From: Bacillota bacterium
GTDB lineage: Bacteria; Bacillota; Clostridia; Peptostreptococcales; Acidaminobacteraceae
Direction: 5' to 3'
DNA length: 64,000 bases
Assembly (NCBI GenBank): GCA_025210655.1
Contig: JAOARG010000015.1
Location: 62,001 to 126,000, forward strand
Position numbers and translations under genes: made by a program. Positions 25,573-35,418 of the stretch are shown one piece after another. The notes beneath the pieces were generated by a model. The model was not told the origin of the DNA. It searched no databases and was given only the letters and a program-made list of their open reading frames with translations. Numbering within the stretch: the first letter of the stretch is position 1; each line of letters opens with the position of its first letter.

Positions 25573-26368
25573 ATCATATAGACCTGAGACACTAGATGAA
25601 CTACTTGAAATAATAAACATGGAAGATACTAATATCTTTGCAGGCGGAACAGACCTTATGATTAGAAAAAGACAATGGCAAGGTGCAGAAAGACGATTTG
25701 ATAAAAGTGTAGTGTTTATTAATCAGATAAGTGAGCTAAGGGGAATAAAAGAATTTGAAGACCGAATAGAAATAGGTACTACTACAAGCCATAGGGAAAT
25801 ATGTGATAGTAATCTACCTGAGTACATAAAATGTGTTTATAGGAAAATGGGAAATCCTCCAATAAGGAATATGGCAACAGTTGGTGGGAATATAGTAAAT
25901 AGTGCTAAGGTGGCTGATTCACTACCCTTACTTTACTGTCTTGAGGCAAAGGTGAAGTTAGAAAGTAAAGGTGGGGAGCGTACTATCGCTATTGAAAAAT
26001 TTATACTTGATAAGTACAAGACAGATATTAAAAAGAATGAAGTATTAACTAAGATTATTATACCTAAAATCAATGTAATTGATTATTCGTATAGAAAGGT
26101 TGGACAAAGAAAAGCAAGTATTCTATCTAAGGTATCTGTTCTTTTAATTAGGACTGATAATGATATCCGTATATCAATTGGTGCCGTTAATCCTATTGTT
26201 ATTAGGGATAAAGAAATTGAAATTTTTTTTGTGGAAACTTCTGATGTTGAAGGAACACTTATTAAGTATAAAAACATAATGAAAGGTGAAGATGATAATA
26301 GATCTAGCAGAAGATATAGGGAAAAAATTGCTTCAAATATTTTATTAGATTTTCTGAGGGGTGAGTAA
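25565..26368 (+). CDS. xdhB: Xanthine dehydrogenase-type FAD subunit, set 1
   Basis: 267 residues from the ATG at 25565, after GGGGAGGGGAG. FAD-binding motif [11 protein letters not shown] (25-35) and [17 protein letters not shown] (about 103-119), then a CO_deh_flav_C-like end. It accepts electrons from the 2Fe-2S clusters and reduces NAD+ or another carrier. The C-terminal part [27 protein letters not shown] looks divergent from typical members. It completes a Mo/Fe-S/FAD heterotrimer together with the two genes before it. Confidence 0.9.
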   Translation: MVKSYRPETLDELLEIINMEDTNIFAGGTDLMIRKRQWQGAERRFDKSVVFINQISELRGIKEFEDRIEIGTTTSHREICDSNLPEYIKCVYRKMGNPPIRNMATVGGNIVNSAKVADSLPLLYCLEAKVKLESKGGERTIAIEKFILDKYKTDIKKNEVLTKIIIPKINVIDYSYRKVGQRKASILSKVSVLLIRTDNDIRISIGAVNPIVIRDKEIEIFFVETSDVEGTLIKYKNIMKGEDDNRSSRRYREKIASNILLDFLRGE

Positions 26369-26369
26369 A

Positions 26370-27575
26370 TTGAATATTAAGGAGAGCCTTGATCAATTGT
26401 CAAAAAACTATTCACAGGATATTTATAAATTTCTAAGGGATATGATAAAGATTCCTTCTACTAGCTGCAATGAAGAAAATGTTGTTAAAAGAATTAAAGA
26501 AGAAATGGAAAGCTTGGGCTTTGAGGAGATTAAGATTGATGATATGGGTAATATCATGGGTCGTATGGGAAGCGGTCATAAGGTAATTGCATTTGATGGA
26601 CATATAGATACTGTTGATGTTGGTAATATTAATAATTGGGATTTTGATCCCTTTGATGGAAAAGAAGATGAAGATTACATATACGGCAGGGGAGCAAGTG
26701 ATCAAGAAGGAGGATTTGCTTCTGCCCTTTATGGAGCCAAGTTTATGAAGGAGCTTAACTTAATTGAAGGATATACAATTTGGGTAGTTGCTACGGTTCA
26801 AGAAGAAGATTGTGATGGGCTTTGCTGGCAACACATAATTAAGGAGAAAGTAATTGAACCAGATTTTGTAGTTTCTACAGAACCTACAGGACTTAATATC
26901 TATAGGGGGCAAAGGGGGCGTATGGAAATCAGGGTAGATGTAACTGGCAAAAGTGCCCATGGTTCAGCTCCAGAAAGGGGAGACAATGCCATTTATAAAA
27001 TGGCTTCTATTATAAGTGAACTTGAGAAATTGAATGATGATTTAAGGGATGATGTTTTTTTAGGAAAGGGAACCCTTGTAGTATCAGAAATATTTTATAC
27101 ATCTCCTTCCAGATGTGCAGTTCCAGATTCTTGTAGTATATCAATAGATAGAAGATTGACATTGGGTGAAGATGAAGAAAGTGCAATAAGTGAAATAAAA
27201 TCTTTAAAAAGTGTAATTGATTCCAAGGCTAATGTATATATGTATAGGTATGATAAGCCATCTTATAAAGGACTTGTACAGGATGTACCATGTTATTTTC
27301 CAACATGGGTTTTATCAGAGGAAAATAAACTTTGTAAGGATTTCACCTGTGCATATAAGTTTTTGTTTAATGAAGAAGGAGTACTAAATAAATGGACTTT
27401 TTCTACAAATGGTGTTGCCATAATGGGCATGTACGGCATACCATGTATAGGATTTGGGCCTGGTAGAGAAGAAGAAGCACATAAGGCTAATGAAAAAATA
27501 TTAAAGTCGGAGCTTATCAAGGCAGCTAAAATGTATGCTTTGATACCTTTGGCAGATAAGGGGGAGCTATGGTAG
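26370..27575 (+). CDS. ygeY: M20-family metallohydrolase (YgeY-like)
   Basis: 401 residues from the TTG at 26370, 9 nt after AGGGG; an in-frame GTG at 26361 directly abuts that site and is less likely. Metal ligands: H78 and D80 ([12 protein letters not shown]), D111 ([10 protein letters not shown]), E145-E146 (VQEEDCDG) and a C-terminal His. The dimerisation lid has [18 protein letters not shown]. The length and the neighbouring YgeW match YgeY of the purine-degradation cluster. M20 enzymes remove acyl, carbamoyl or formyl groups from amide nitrogen or cleave dipeptides; here a ring-opened ureido intermediate is plausible. The exact reaction is not known from sequence. Confidence 0.88.
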   Translation: MNIKESLDQLSKNYSQDIYKFLRDMIKIPSTSCNEENVVKRIKEEMESLGFEEIKIDDMGNIMGRMGSGHKVIAFDGHIDTVDVGNINNWDFDPFDGKEDEDYIYGRGASDQEGGFASALYGAKFMKELNLIEGYTIWVVATVQEEDCDGLCWQHIIKEKVIEPDFVVSTEPTGLNIYRGQRGRMEIRVDVTGKSAHGSAPERGDNAIYKMASIISELEKLNDDLRDDVFLGKGTLVVSEIFYTSPSRCAVPDSCSISIDRRLTLGEDEESAISEIKSLKSVIDSKANVYMYRYDKPSYKGLVQDVPCYFPTWVLSEENKLCKDFTCAYKFLFNEEGVLNKWTFSTNGVAIMGMYGIPCIGFGPGREEEAHKANEKILKSELIKAAKMYALIPLADKGELW

Positions 27576-28531
27576 GTAAATTGAAAGGTAAAGATTTCAT
27601 TACATTAAGGGATTGGAGCAATTTTGAAATAGATATGCTTTTAGAAACATCAAGTGATTTAAAAAGAAAGCATTATATGGGTGTTGTAACTGATTATTTG
27701 AAAAATAAAACTATTGCCTTAATGTTTTTTGAGGAGTCCACAAGGACTAGGAATTCAATGGAGATGGGGATGGCTCAATTAGGGGGACATGCCAATTTCT
27801 TAGATACGTCTACTATGCAGATTTCCCATGGTGAAGTAGCCAAGGACACAGCTGTTATTTTATCAAGTTTTGGACACGGAATAGCATGTAGGAATTGTTT
27901 TTGGCAAGTAGGAAATAAGTATCTTAATGATATGGCAAAATACTCTTCTAGACCAATTATGAATCTGCAGTGTGATTTATATCATCCTATGCAAGGGCTA
28001 GCTGATTTATTAACCATAAAGGAAATAAAAAGGGAAACTAAAAACTTAAAGGTTTCAATTATATGGGCATATGCTACAAGTCATAAAAAACCAATTAGTG
28101 TTCCCCTTACCCAGGCTTTGCTTTTCCCAAGATACGGTATGGATGTAACTTTAGCATATCCTGAAGGTTTTGAACTACCTGATTGGGTTATTGAAGAAGC
28201 GAAGGAAAATGCTAAAACATATGGTGGAAGTTTCAGAATAACTCATGATATTGATGAAGCTTTTAGGGATGCAGATGTTGTGATACCCAAAAATTGGGGT
28301 TCCTGGAGTGGTAAAAATCCTGATGTAAATATTGATGATTTTAAAGATTGGAAATGTACCGAAGAAAGAATGAAAAAAGCATCTTCAAATGTAATATATA
28401 TGCATGCACTTCCCGCTGATAGGGGAAATGAAGTAGAAGATAGTGTAATTGATGGTGAGCAGTCTGTTGTATATCAAGAGGCGGAAAACAGACTTCACAC
28501 TGCAAAAGCAGTAATGGCACTAACTTTATAA
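27569..28531 (+). CDS. ygeW: Carbamoyltransferase-like protein YgeW
   Basis: 320 residues, overlapping ygeY by 7 bp. The carbamoyl-phosphate loop [11 protein letters not shown] (about 53-63, STRTR) and H139 in [10 protein letters not shown] are the ATCase/OTCase signatures. The ornithine-binding SMG loop is not seen in its usual form; the equivalent end has [18 protein letters not shown]. YgeW proteins are carbamoyltransferase relatives tied to purine catabolism, perhaps using a ureido compound to make carbamoyl phosphate. It is shorter than E. coli YgeW (about 396), mostly at the N-terminus. In this operon phosphorolysis of a carbamoylated intermediate would give energy; that is inference. 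Confidence 0.9.
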   Translation: MVGKLKGKDFITLRDWSNFEIDMLLETSSDLKRKHYMGVVTDYLKNKTIALMFFEESTRTRNSMEMGMAQLGGHANFLDTSTMQISHGEVAKDTAVILSSFGHGIACRNCFWQVGNKYLNDMAKYSSRPIMNLQCDLYHPMQGLADLLTIKEIKRETKNLKVSIIWAYATSHKKPISVPLTQALLFPRYGMDVTLAYPEGFELPDWVIEEAKENAKTYGGSFRITHDIDEAFRDADVVIPKNWGSWSGKNPDVNIDDFKDWKCTEERMKKASSNVIYMHALPADRGNEVEDSVIDGEQSVVYQEAENRLHTAKAVMALTL

Positions 28532-28544
28532 AGGAGGAGTATAT

Positions 28545-29948
28545 ATGAAGAAAGTCCCTTTTGTTGGACCAACATATGAAGAAATGTTGCACCCTTGGAA
28601 AATAGATAAAAATATAAGAAAAAAGGCTATTGAAATGAAGGAAAAAGACCCTCTTCATCCACTTAATCTTTATAACATAACATGGAGAAGTACAGATGAC
28701 TCAATTAACCATTTTGTACTCCCACCTGAACTGACCGGGATAAAGGCTAATATTGTTGTTTTATTTGCAAAAGAATTTCCTTCAGGAAGCCATAAGGTTG
28801 GTCCGACTTATTCTGTTTTAACAGAGAAGACAGTGAATGGTGATGTTGATCCTATGGTTCATAAATTGGTATGGCCGAGTACTGGTAATTATGGGATTGG
28901 TGGAGCTTTTGTAAGCTCTAGAATGAACTACAATTCATTAGTTATATTACCTGAAGAAATGTCCAAGGAAAGATTTGACTTGATTAGAAAGTATGGTTCT
29001 AATGTAATTGCAACACCAGGTTGTGAGTCAAATGTAAAGGAGATATATGATAAAACCCATGAGCTTACAAGGGAGGATCCGGAGCACATAAGGATATTAA
29101 ATCAATTTGAATCATTTGCTAACTATAGATTTCATTATTATGTTACTGGTAACACTATGGTGGAGTTAGTAAGGGATGAAAAAATAGGAAATGGTGAAAT
29201 AGGTGCAGTTGTACTTACCGTAGGTTCAGCTGGAACTATTGCCAGTGGTGATTTAGTAAAAAATAAATTCCCAAAAGCTAAAATAATTGCTGGTGAACCA
29301 GTACAGTGTCCGACAATTTCAATGAATGGATATGGGGGGCACGATATTCAGGGAATAGGTGATAAGCACGTAACATGGATACATAATGTAATGAACTGTG
29401 ATGGGGTAGTTCAGATTGATGATTTAGATTGTAAAAAGTTTCTAAAAGTTCTTTCTACAGAAAAAGGTAAAAAGTATTTAAGTAAATTTGCTGATAAAAG
29501 TTTGATTGAGTATATTTCAGATAAGCTTGGTATATCAGGAGTTGCCAATATTATTGCAGCTATAAAAACAGCTAAATATTATGATATGGAAGAAGGGGAA
29601 AATATCATAGTTGTTGCTACAGATTCTATCAGTAGATATTATTCCGTTCTTGAAGAAATGGATAATCCAAGTGAGGGTGAGATAGAAAGAATTTATGATA
29701 GGGTTATTAGATATCAGGAGCCAAGTTTATTTTTTGAAGGTGATAGATATAGCCGTTTAAGATGGCACAATCTAAAATATTATACATGGATTGAACAGCA
29801 GGGGAAAACTGTTGAAGAGTTGAATCTTATGTTAAGACAAGAATTCTGGAATGATGAGGCTAAAAAAGTAGATGAAATAGATGAAAAAATTAAAGCATAT
29901 AGGGAAAAACATAAATCGGAACTTAATGAGATGATGGGGTTGAAGTAA
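28545..29948 (+). CDS. Fold-type II PLP-dependent lyase of the purine operon
   Basis: 467 residues with GGAGGAG 9 nt upstream. The PLP lysine is K84 in FPSGSHKVGPTYS, and the phosphate loop is TVGSAGTIASGD near 225. The fold is that of cysteine synthase and diaminopropionate ammonia-lyase. In known purine clusters this position is often held by YgeX/DpaL (about 400 residues), but the motifs around the lysine here differ from DpaL and the protein is longer, with an added C-terminal helix-rich part (about 390-467). It may perform the same deamination of 2,3-diaminopropionate or a related alpha,beta-elimination. I assign the fold with confidence but not the substrate. Confidence 0.8.
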   Translation: MKKVPFVGPTYEEMLHPWKIDKNIRKKAIEMKEKDPLHPLNLYNITWRSTDDSINHFVLPPELTGIKANIVVLFAKEFPSGSHKVGPTYSVLTEKTVNGDVDPMVHKLVWPSTGNYGIGGAFVSSRMNYNSLVILPEEMSKERFDLIRKYGSNVIATPGCESNVKEIYDKTHELTREDPEHIRILNQFESFANYRFHYYVTGNTMVELVRDEKIGNGEIGAVVLTVGSAGTIASGDLVKNKFPKAKIIAGEPVQCPTISMNGYGGHDIQGIGDKHVTWIHNVMNCDGVVQIDDLDCKKFLKVLSTEKGKKYLSKFADKSLIEYISDKLGISGVANIIAAIKTAKYYDMEEGENIIVVATDSISRYYSVLEEMDNPSEGEIERIYDRVIRYQEPSLFFEGDRYSRLRWHNLKYYTWIEQQGKTVEELNLMLRQEFWNDEAKKVDEIDEKIKAYREKHKSELNEMMGLK

Positions 29949-31226
29949 ATGTATGATTTAGCCATAGTCGGAGGATATGTATATCAAGATGGTAAATTTG
30001 AAAATACAAATGTATATTGTAATGGTGAAAAAATAGTGAAAGTTTCAGCGGAATCTTATGAAGCAAAAAAAATCATTAGGGCAAATGGTAAAAAGGTTCT
30101 TCCTGGTCTTATTGATTCCCATGTTCATTTGAAATTGAATGTAGGTGATTTTACTTCGGCTGATGATTTTATTTCAGGTAGCAAGATGGCTGTATTAGGT
30201 GGAGTTACCACTGTACTGGATTTTTTAGATCCTATTTGGAATAACAATGAACTTGATGAAGTATTTGCTAAGAGGCTAAGGGATTCAGAAAAGTCTTTAG
30301 TAGATTATGGATTCCATTGTACTTTGGCCAATTATCAAGGAAATGTTGATTACTTAATTTCTTCAGCCAAGGAAAAAGGTATTAGTTCAATAAAGGTATT
30401 TACAACATATTCAGATTCTGATAGAAGGTGTTCAAATGAAGTTATAAAAGACGTATTGAAGAAGAATATACTTTTAATGGCCCATTGTGAGAAGGATGAG
30501 CTTATATATATAGCAAAGAATATGGCCCAGTATGAGGATAGTAGATCCGAGAAAGCTGAATTAGAAGCTATTAAGGAACTATCCCAGTATGCTAATGGAA
30601 ATGGAAAGCTTTATGTAGTTCACATTTCAAGTGGAAATAACCTAGAATTGTTAGAAAAAAGTGAGAATATTTATTTTGAAAGTTGCCCTCAATATTTTTA
30701 CTTGAATAAAGATTTGTTTCGTTTAAAAGAAGGAGAAAAGTATCTACTAGCTCCTCCCCTTAGGAGTAGTGATTCTATTGAGCTTATTAAGAAAAATATA
30801 GATAAGTTAGATGTGATAGGAACAGATCATTGTCCCTTTACACTAAGTGAAAAGTTAAGTAGTTCTCCATATTCAAGAATCCCTAAGGGAATAGGTACTT
30901 TAGGATTTGCTTTTCAACTTATGTATGAGCTTTTTGGAGATAAAATCATAGATAAGTTCACTTCAAATCCGGCCAGAATATTTGGACTTAAAAATAAAGG
31001 GCAAATTGCAGAGGGATTTGATGGAGACTTTGCAATAATCGATCCTAAAAGTTCTACAGAAATAGATATATCTTTAAGTGGATGTGATTATTCTCCATAT
31101 GAGAATATAAAGCTAAATTCTCGAGTTATAACAACTATTGTAAGGGGAACTATTGTAATGGATAGGGCTACTGTCTTTCCTCACAAGGGAAAATATCAAA
31201 GGAGGGAATATGAAAGCATTAATTAA
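29949..31226 (+). CDS. hyuA: Dihydropyrimidinase / D-hydantoinase family amidohydrolase
   Basis: 425 residues. Metal-binding HxH (H58, H60 in GLIDSHVHLK), the likely carbamylated Lys in SIKVFTTYS (about 149), His residues in LMAHCEKDEL and YVVHISSGN, and Asp in IGTDHCPFT form the binuclear centre of cyclic amidohydrolases. The enzyme opens a cyclic ureide (hydantoin or dihydropyrimidine). In the operon it would act on a reduced or cleaved purine ring product. It begins one base after the PLP lyase stop codon and overlaps ssnA by 17 bp. Slightly shorter than classic hydantoinases (about 460). Confidence 0.9.
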   Translation: MYDLAIVGGYVYQDGKFENTNVYCNGEKIVKVSAESYEAKKIIRANGKKVLPGLIDSHVHLKLNVGDFTSADDFISGSKMAVLGGVTTVLDFLDPIWNNNELDEVFAKRLRDSEKSLVDYGFHCTLANYQGNVDYLISSAKEKGISSIKVFTTYSDSDRRCSNEVIKDVLKKNILLMAHCEKDELIYIAKNMAQYEDSRSEKAELEAIKELSQYANGNGKLYVVHISSGNNLELLEKSENIYFESCPQYFYLNKDLFRLKEGEKYLLAPPLRSSDSIELIKKNIDKLDVIGTDHCPFTLSEKLSSSPYSRIPKGIGTLGFAFQLMYELFGDKIIDKFTSNPARIFGLKNKGQIAEGFDGDFAIIDPKSSTEIDISLSGCDYSPYENIKLNSRVITTIVRGTIVMDRATVFPHKGKYQRREYESIN

Positions 31227-32460
31227 TGTACGAATATATGATTATGAAAGATATATTGAACTTGGTTATGTTATTTTCGACCAAAAGATATTGGAAGTTG
31301 GGGAAATGAAAAACTTTAGTAATTGGAGTGAACTTCCTGTTGAAGATGGTAGGGGTTTATTTTTAATACCTGGTTTAGTAAATGGTCATACACATATTTA
31401 CTCAACACTTTTTAGGGGATCACCTCTTAATGTACTTCCTAATAATTTTCTTGAGATTTTAAGTAAAAAGTGGTGGAAGTTTGATAAAGAATTGACTTTG
31501 CCTACAATTAAAGAAAGTGCTTTAGGTCATGGAAGAAGTGCTTTATTGTCAGGGGTTACAAGTTTGATAGACCACCATGCATCTGGTGAGATTATTGGTT
31601 CTTTGCAAGTAATATCAAAGGAACTTGAGAATTTAGGTATTAAGCATATCTTATGTTTTGAAACCAGTGATAGATTTGATGTAAACAGATGTATTTCTGA
31701 GAATTTGAGTTTAGGGAAATTAAGAGGTCATTTCGGACTCCATGCATCATTATCTTTATCTGATGAAACACTGAAATCTGTTTCATATGTGTTGGATAGA
31801 CCTATTCATATACATGTTGCTGAAAGTAATGCAGATGAGATACTTACCCAGGAAAGGTACGGGAAAAAAGTAATTGAAAGATTAGATGAATTTGGTCTTC
31901 TTCTTGCAGATAGCATTCTAGCCCATTGTGTACATATTAATGATGATGAAGCCCAAATAATCAAAGATAGAAATTGTCAAATTGCAATAAATCCTACTTC
32001 AAATACAAATAATGCTGTTGGAATTTATAACAATAAATTGCTTCAAGAAAAAGCCATTCCAGTTCTAGTAGGTACTGACGGCTTGGGTTCTAATATAGCA
32101 AAAGAGTATCAGTATTTATACTATCTAGGAAATCAGTCTAACAATCATCCAAGTAAGGTTTCTCTTGACTGGATAAAAGCTCAAATAGAGAACAGCTATA
32201 ATTATTTCAACAGGGTTTATGGATGCAAGATAGGAAGAATAAAAAAAGGATATGATAGTGATTTTATTTTGTTTAAATATGAAAGCATTACTCCAATAAA
32301 TGATGAAAATATATTTGCCCATCTGCTTTTCGGTATGTTTGAAGCTTTAAAGCCTGATACTGTATATACCTCAGGTAAAAAGAGGGTGGATGAATATAGG
32401 GTTATTGGAAGTAGAAAGGTTGACAGTGAAGTTGTTGAAAACTTATGGAGGTGCCTATGA
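31210..32460 (+). CDS. ssnA: SsnA-type amidohydrolase
   Basis: 416 residues, start set by GGAGG inside the end of hyuA. HxH motif H60/H62 (VNGHTHIYSTLFRG), later HIHVAESNADE, ILAHCVHIND and VGTDGLGSN give the metal site of the chlorohydrolase/cytosine deaminase-like branch. SsnA is a constant member of purine-degradation clusters and is thought to hydrolyse an aminated or ring-opened purine intermediate. The first 45 residues form the usual beta-sandwich. It overlaps the next gene by 4 bp (ATGA). Confidence 0.87.
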   Translation: MKALINVRIYDYERYIELGYVIFDQKILEVGEMKNFSNWSELPVEDGRGLFLIPGLVNGHTHIYSTLFRGSPLNVLPNNFLEILSKKWWKFDKELTLPTIKESALGHGRSALLSGVTSLIDHHASGEIIGSLQVISKELENLGIKHILCFETSDRFDVNRCISENLSLGKLRGHFGLHASLSLSDETLKSVSYVLDRPIHIHVAESNADEILTQERYGKKVIERLDEFGLLLADSILAHCVHINDDEAQIIKDRNCQIAINPTSNTNNAVGIYNNKLLQEKAIPVLVGTDGLGSNIAKEYQYLYYLGNQSNNHPSKVSLDWIKAQIENSYNYFNRVYGCKIGRIKKGYDSDFILFKYESITPINDENIFAHLLFGMFEALKPDTVYTSGKKRVDEYRVIGSRKVDSEVVENLWRCL

Positions 32461-33539
32461 GATTAAATGTAGAATTATTGGGGAAAAAATTTGATAATCC
32501 TTTACTTCCTGCTTCTGGACCCAGTGTAGGAAGTTTACATGCTTTGAGGTTTTTTAATGAATCCAAAATAGGTGGAGTGGTTACTAAGACCATATCAATT
32601 GAAGGGGCTGATGTAAAAAAACCATGTATTGTAGCAAATGATAAGATGGTTTTTAATACTGAATTATGGAGTGAAAAGCCCTTAGAGGAATGGGTAGATA
32701 ATATTTTGCCACAGTTGAAAAAGGAGATGAAAAAGCCTTTAATTGTATGTGCGGGATATACTGCAAGTGATTTTAAGAAGTCAATTCCCCTTCTAGATGA
32801 GTATGCAGATTTTTTTGAAGTAAGTACCCATTATGGTAAGGATAATTTAGCTAGTCTTGTTTCGAGTATTTGTAATCTCACTGATAAGCCAGTTTTTATA
32901 AAGCTTAGTCCCCATATAAGTGATTATCTTGGATTTATTGAAGAAGCCCTTAGGGCTGGTGCGAAAGGGATTGTAGCTATTAATTCTTTAGGCCCTGGAG
33001 TTGTTCTAGATTTGAAAAATAGGTCAGTGGCTATTGGAACAGAAGATGGATACTCATGGGTATCTGGACCTGCTATAAAACCTGTTGCACTTCAAAGAAT
33101 AATGGATATTAGAAGGCATTATCCTGATCTTCCACTCATTGCATGTGGTGGAGTATCTTCTGCAAAGGATGTACTAGATTTCGTTTTAGCAGGGGCAGAT
33201 CTGGTTCAAATGTTGTCATCTGCTTTGATTGATGGTAGACAACTTTACGATAAAATTGTTAATGACTTGCCTGATGAGATGGACAAGTATGGTATAGAGT
33301 CTATTTTACAATTAAGAAATGAAAGTCTTTTACTAAAGCCCTTTGGGGATGGATCCTATCCAGTTATTGATACAGAGAAATGTATATTATGTAATAGATG
33401 TGTAAAAATTTGCCCAGAAATGGCTATGGAAAATGAAGGTGAAATAGTAAATAGGGAAGACCGTTGTATAAGATGTGGTCTTTGTGAATCAAGATGTCCA
33501 GTTGATGCCATTAAGGGTGTGATATCTTGCATAGATTAA
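32457..33539 (+). CDS. PreA-like dihydroorotate/dihydropyrimidine dehydrogenase with two [4Fe-4S] clusters
   Basis: 360 residues from the ATG at 32457 after GGAGG. The FMN barrel (about 1-295) opens with VELLGKKFDNPLLPASGPSVGS and has GGVVTKTISIEG, FIKLSPH and IACGGVSSAKDVLDFVLAGADLVQ, all typical of DHODH/PreA. The C-terminus (about 308-352) is a bacterial ferredoxin with CILCNRCVKICP and CIRCGLCESRCP, two [4Fe-4S] clusters. PreA works with the NAD-binding PreT; no PreT or YgfK gene is in this operon. It may take electrons from ferredoxin or from one of the Mo-hydroxylases to reduce a C=C or C=N bond. Reaction inferred. Confidence 0.85.
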   Translation: MRLNVELLGKKFDNPLLPASGPSVGSLHALRFFNESKIGGVVTKTISIEGADVKKPCIVANDKMVFNTELWSEKPLEEWVDNILPQLKKEMKKPLIVCAGYTASDFKKSIPLLDEYADFFEVSTHYGKDNLASLVSSICNLTDKPVFIKLSPHISDYLGFIEEALRAGAKGIVAINSLGPGVVLDLKNRSVAIGTEDGYSWVSGPAIKPVALQRIMDIRRHYPDLPLIACGGVSSAKDVLDFVLAGADLVQMLSSALIDGRQLYDKIVNDLPDEMDKYGIESILQLRNESLLLKPFGDGSYPVIDTEKCILCNRCVKICPEMAMENEGEIVNREDRCIRCGLCESRCPVDAIKGVISCID

Positions 33540-34702
33540 GATGTATAACTTGTGGTAAAGAGTATAGTCCAGAAGCTGGAAGATATTTATGTGATGACTG
33601 TGATAGTATCCATGGTACTTTGGAAGTAATATACCCTTTAGATGAAATGAAAATTGTAAAGAAATTTGATAGTAGAAAAGGTATTTTCCAGTTTGGAGAT
33701 TTGATTCCAGCTAAGTCACATACGGTAATGGATGATTATGTCGGTGGAACCCCCCTATGTAGATTTGTGGACAAATTTGGCTATAAGGATATATCAATAA
33801 AATATGATGGAACCGGAATCTCTGCATCGTATAAAGATAGGGCAAGTATCATTGCTATAAATAGAGCAATCGAAGAGGGCAATGACTGTATTTTCTGTGC
33901 TTCAACAGGTAATGCTGCATCTTCACTAGCACTATTAAGTGCAAATACAAATCTCAGAACAGTTATTTTTGTTCCCTCTACAATTCCTAAGGGAAAGTTA
34001 GCTCAGCTAATGGTGGCAGGTGCAGAGATATTTCCTGTTGAAGCAAGTTATGATGAGGTGTTTGATTTGTCAATAGAAATTGGATTGTCAAATGCTTGGT
34101 ATACAAGGAATTCAGCAGTAAATCCATATCTTCTTGAAGGTAAGAAAACTGGAGCTTACGAGATTTGCATACAATATGACTATGACCCACCTGATTATGT
34201 TTTTGTTGGAGTTGGAGACGGAACTATAATTAGTTCACTTTGTAAGGGCTTTAAAGAGTTTTATATTTTAGGCCTAATAAAAAAGATACCAAAAGTTATT
34301 GGTGTTCAGGCTCAGGGTGCTTCTACCTTGATGAAAGTATTTGAGGGTGGAAAATTAATAAAGGAGAGTGTTTCTACCATTGCTGACAGTATTTCTGTTG
34401 GTAATCCAAGGGATGTTATAAAGGCATGTAAGTATTTGAGTGATAATGGTGGGAGAATAATTTCTGTTTCTGACGATGAAATAATTGCTGCTATTTCTCT
34501 TATGGCTGCTGAAACTGGTATATTTTCAGAACCAGCAGGAGCAGTAACACTTTCTGGGTTGTTGAAATCAGATTTGCCAAGAAAAGCCAAGGTGTGTTTG
34601 CTAGTTACTGGCAATGGTTTAAAAGATACATCAAATATTAAAGTTAAAAGTTTTAGGACATTTACCATAGACGAGGTTTATAGTTACTTTGGAAAGGAGT
34701 AG
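33527..34702 (+). CDS. Threonine synthase-like PLP protein with N-terminal zinc ribbon
   Basis: 391 residues from a TTG at 33527 (AAGGGTG 7 nt upstream), overlapping the previous gene by 13 bp. The N-terminal zinc ribbon has C6-C9 (CITCGKEY) and C22-C25 (CDDC). The PLP lysine is K103 in SASYKDRAS, the SxKDR form of threonine synthases, with ASTGNAASSLAL following. Threonine synthase needs O-phosphohomoserine, but this gene is buried in a purine operon with no other threonine gene. A beta- or gamma-elimination on an amino acid produced from the purine ring, such as diaminopropionate, is a reasonable alternative. Confidence 0.85.
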   Translation: MHRLRCITCGKEYSPEAGRYLCDDCDSIHGTLEVIYPLDEMKIVKKFDSRKGIFQFGDLIPAKSHTVMDDYVGGTPLCRFVDKFGYKDISIKYDGTGISASYKDRASIIAINRAIEEGNDCIFCASTGNAASSLALLSANTNLRTVIFVPSTIPKGKLAQLMVAGAEIFPVEASYDEVFDLSIEIGLSNAWYTRNSAVNPYLLEGKKTGAYEICIQYDYDPPDYVFVGVGDGTIISSLCKGFKEFYILGLIKKIPKVIGVQAQGASTLMKVFEGGKLIKESVSTIADSISVGNPRDVIKACKYLSDNGGRIISVSDDEIIAAISLMAAETGIFSEPAGAVTLSGLLKSDLPRKAKVCLLVTGNGLKDTSNIKVKSFRTFTIDEVYSYFGKE

Positions 34703-34704
34703 TT

Positions 34705-35418
34705 ATGAGGGGATTGGATTTTAAGCGTCCTATGAATTTGGATGAAGCGTATGAATTATTAAATAGTAATGAAAAGTCAGTACTAATAGCTGGGGGATTA
34801 TTTTTAAGACTTCAAAAAACAAGCTATTCAGTAATTATTGACTTAGAAACTTTGAATTTGAATTATATAAAAGAAGAGGGGAATTTTTTTAGAATAGGAT
34901 CAATGACAAGCCTAAGGGAAATAGAGAAGAGTAATCTTCCAAAAGGGATAATTGAATCAGTTATGCAGATATCCGGTGTAGGTGTAAGAAATATTGCAAC
35001 CCTTGGGGGAAGTATTTGTGGTAGGTATCCTTTTAGTGACATAAATATTGCCCTTATGGCTCATGATGCAAGACTTGTTTTCCATAAAAGTGGAGAAATG
35101 CCTATCGTAGATTTTATTCATAATGGAATTACTGAGAAGGATATACTTGTTGAAGTAAAATTCAAAAAATCTTCATTCTCTACAACTAAGTATTATAAAA
35201 AAGTCTACAATGATTTCTCCTTGGTTAATGCATCAATGGCTGATAATAGACTAGTTATTGGGGCTAGACCTGGAAGAGGTGTGATAGTTGAAGATATAAG
35301 TGAACTTAGTGATGTTGAGTTTAAGACTGACATAAGAGCTAGTGCTGAGTATCGTAGGGATTTAGCCAAGTATTTAGTTGAAGAAATAATGAAGGAGAAG
35401 ATGGCTTATGGAAGTTAA
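34705..35418 (+). CDS. Xanthine dehydrogenase-type FAD subunit, set 2 (short)
   Basis: 237 residues with AAAGGAG upstream. It has the FAD_binding_5 pattern: IAGGLFLRLQKT replaces the usual AGGTDL, and SGVGVRNIATLGGSICGRYPFSD is the second FAD motif. It is 30 residues shorter than the set-1 FAD subunit and well short of the E. coli one (292), mainly in the C-terminal domain. The loss of Thr-Asp in the first loop may change FAD contacts. It overlaps the Fe-S gene by 11 bp. Confidence 0.85.
   Translation: MRGLDFKRPMNLDEAYELLNSNEKSVLIAGGLFLRLQKTSYSVIIDLETLNLNYIKEEGNFFRIGSMTSLREIEKSNLPKGIIESVMQISGVGVRNIATLGGSICGRYPFSDINIALMAHDARLVFHKSGEMPIVDFIHNGITEKDILVEVKFKKSSFSTTKYYKKVYNDFSLVNASMADNRLVIGARPGRGVIVEDISELSDVEFKTDIRASAEYRRDLAKYLVEEIMKEKMAYGS

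Noticed and set aside
32457..33539. Pyrimidine biosynthesis dihydroorotate dehydrogenase (PyrD)
   Set aside because: The C-terminal two-cluster ferredoxin and the location among purine genes fit PreA-like proteins; no pyr genes are adjacent.
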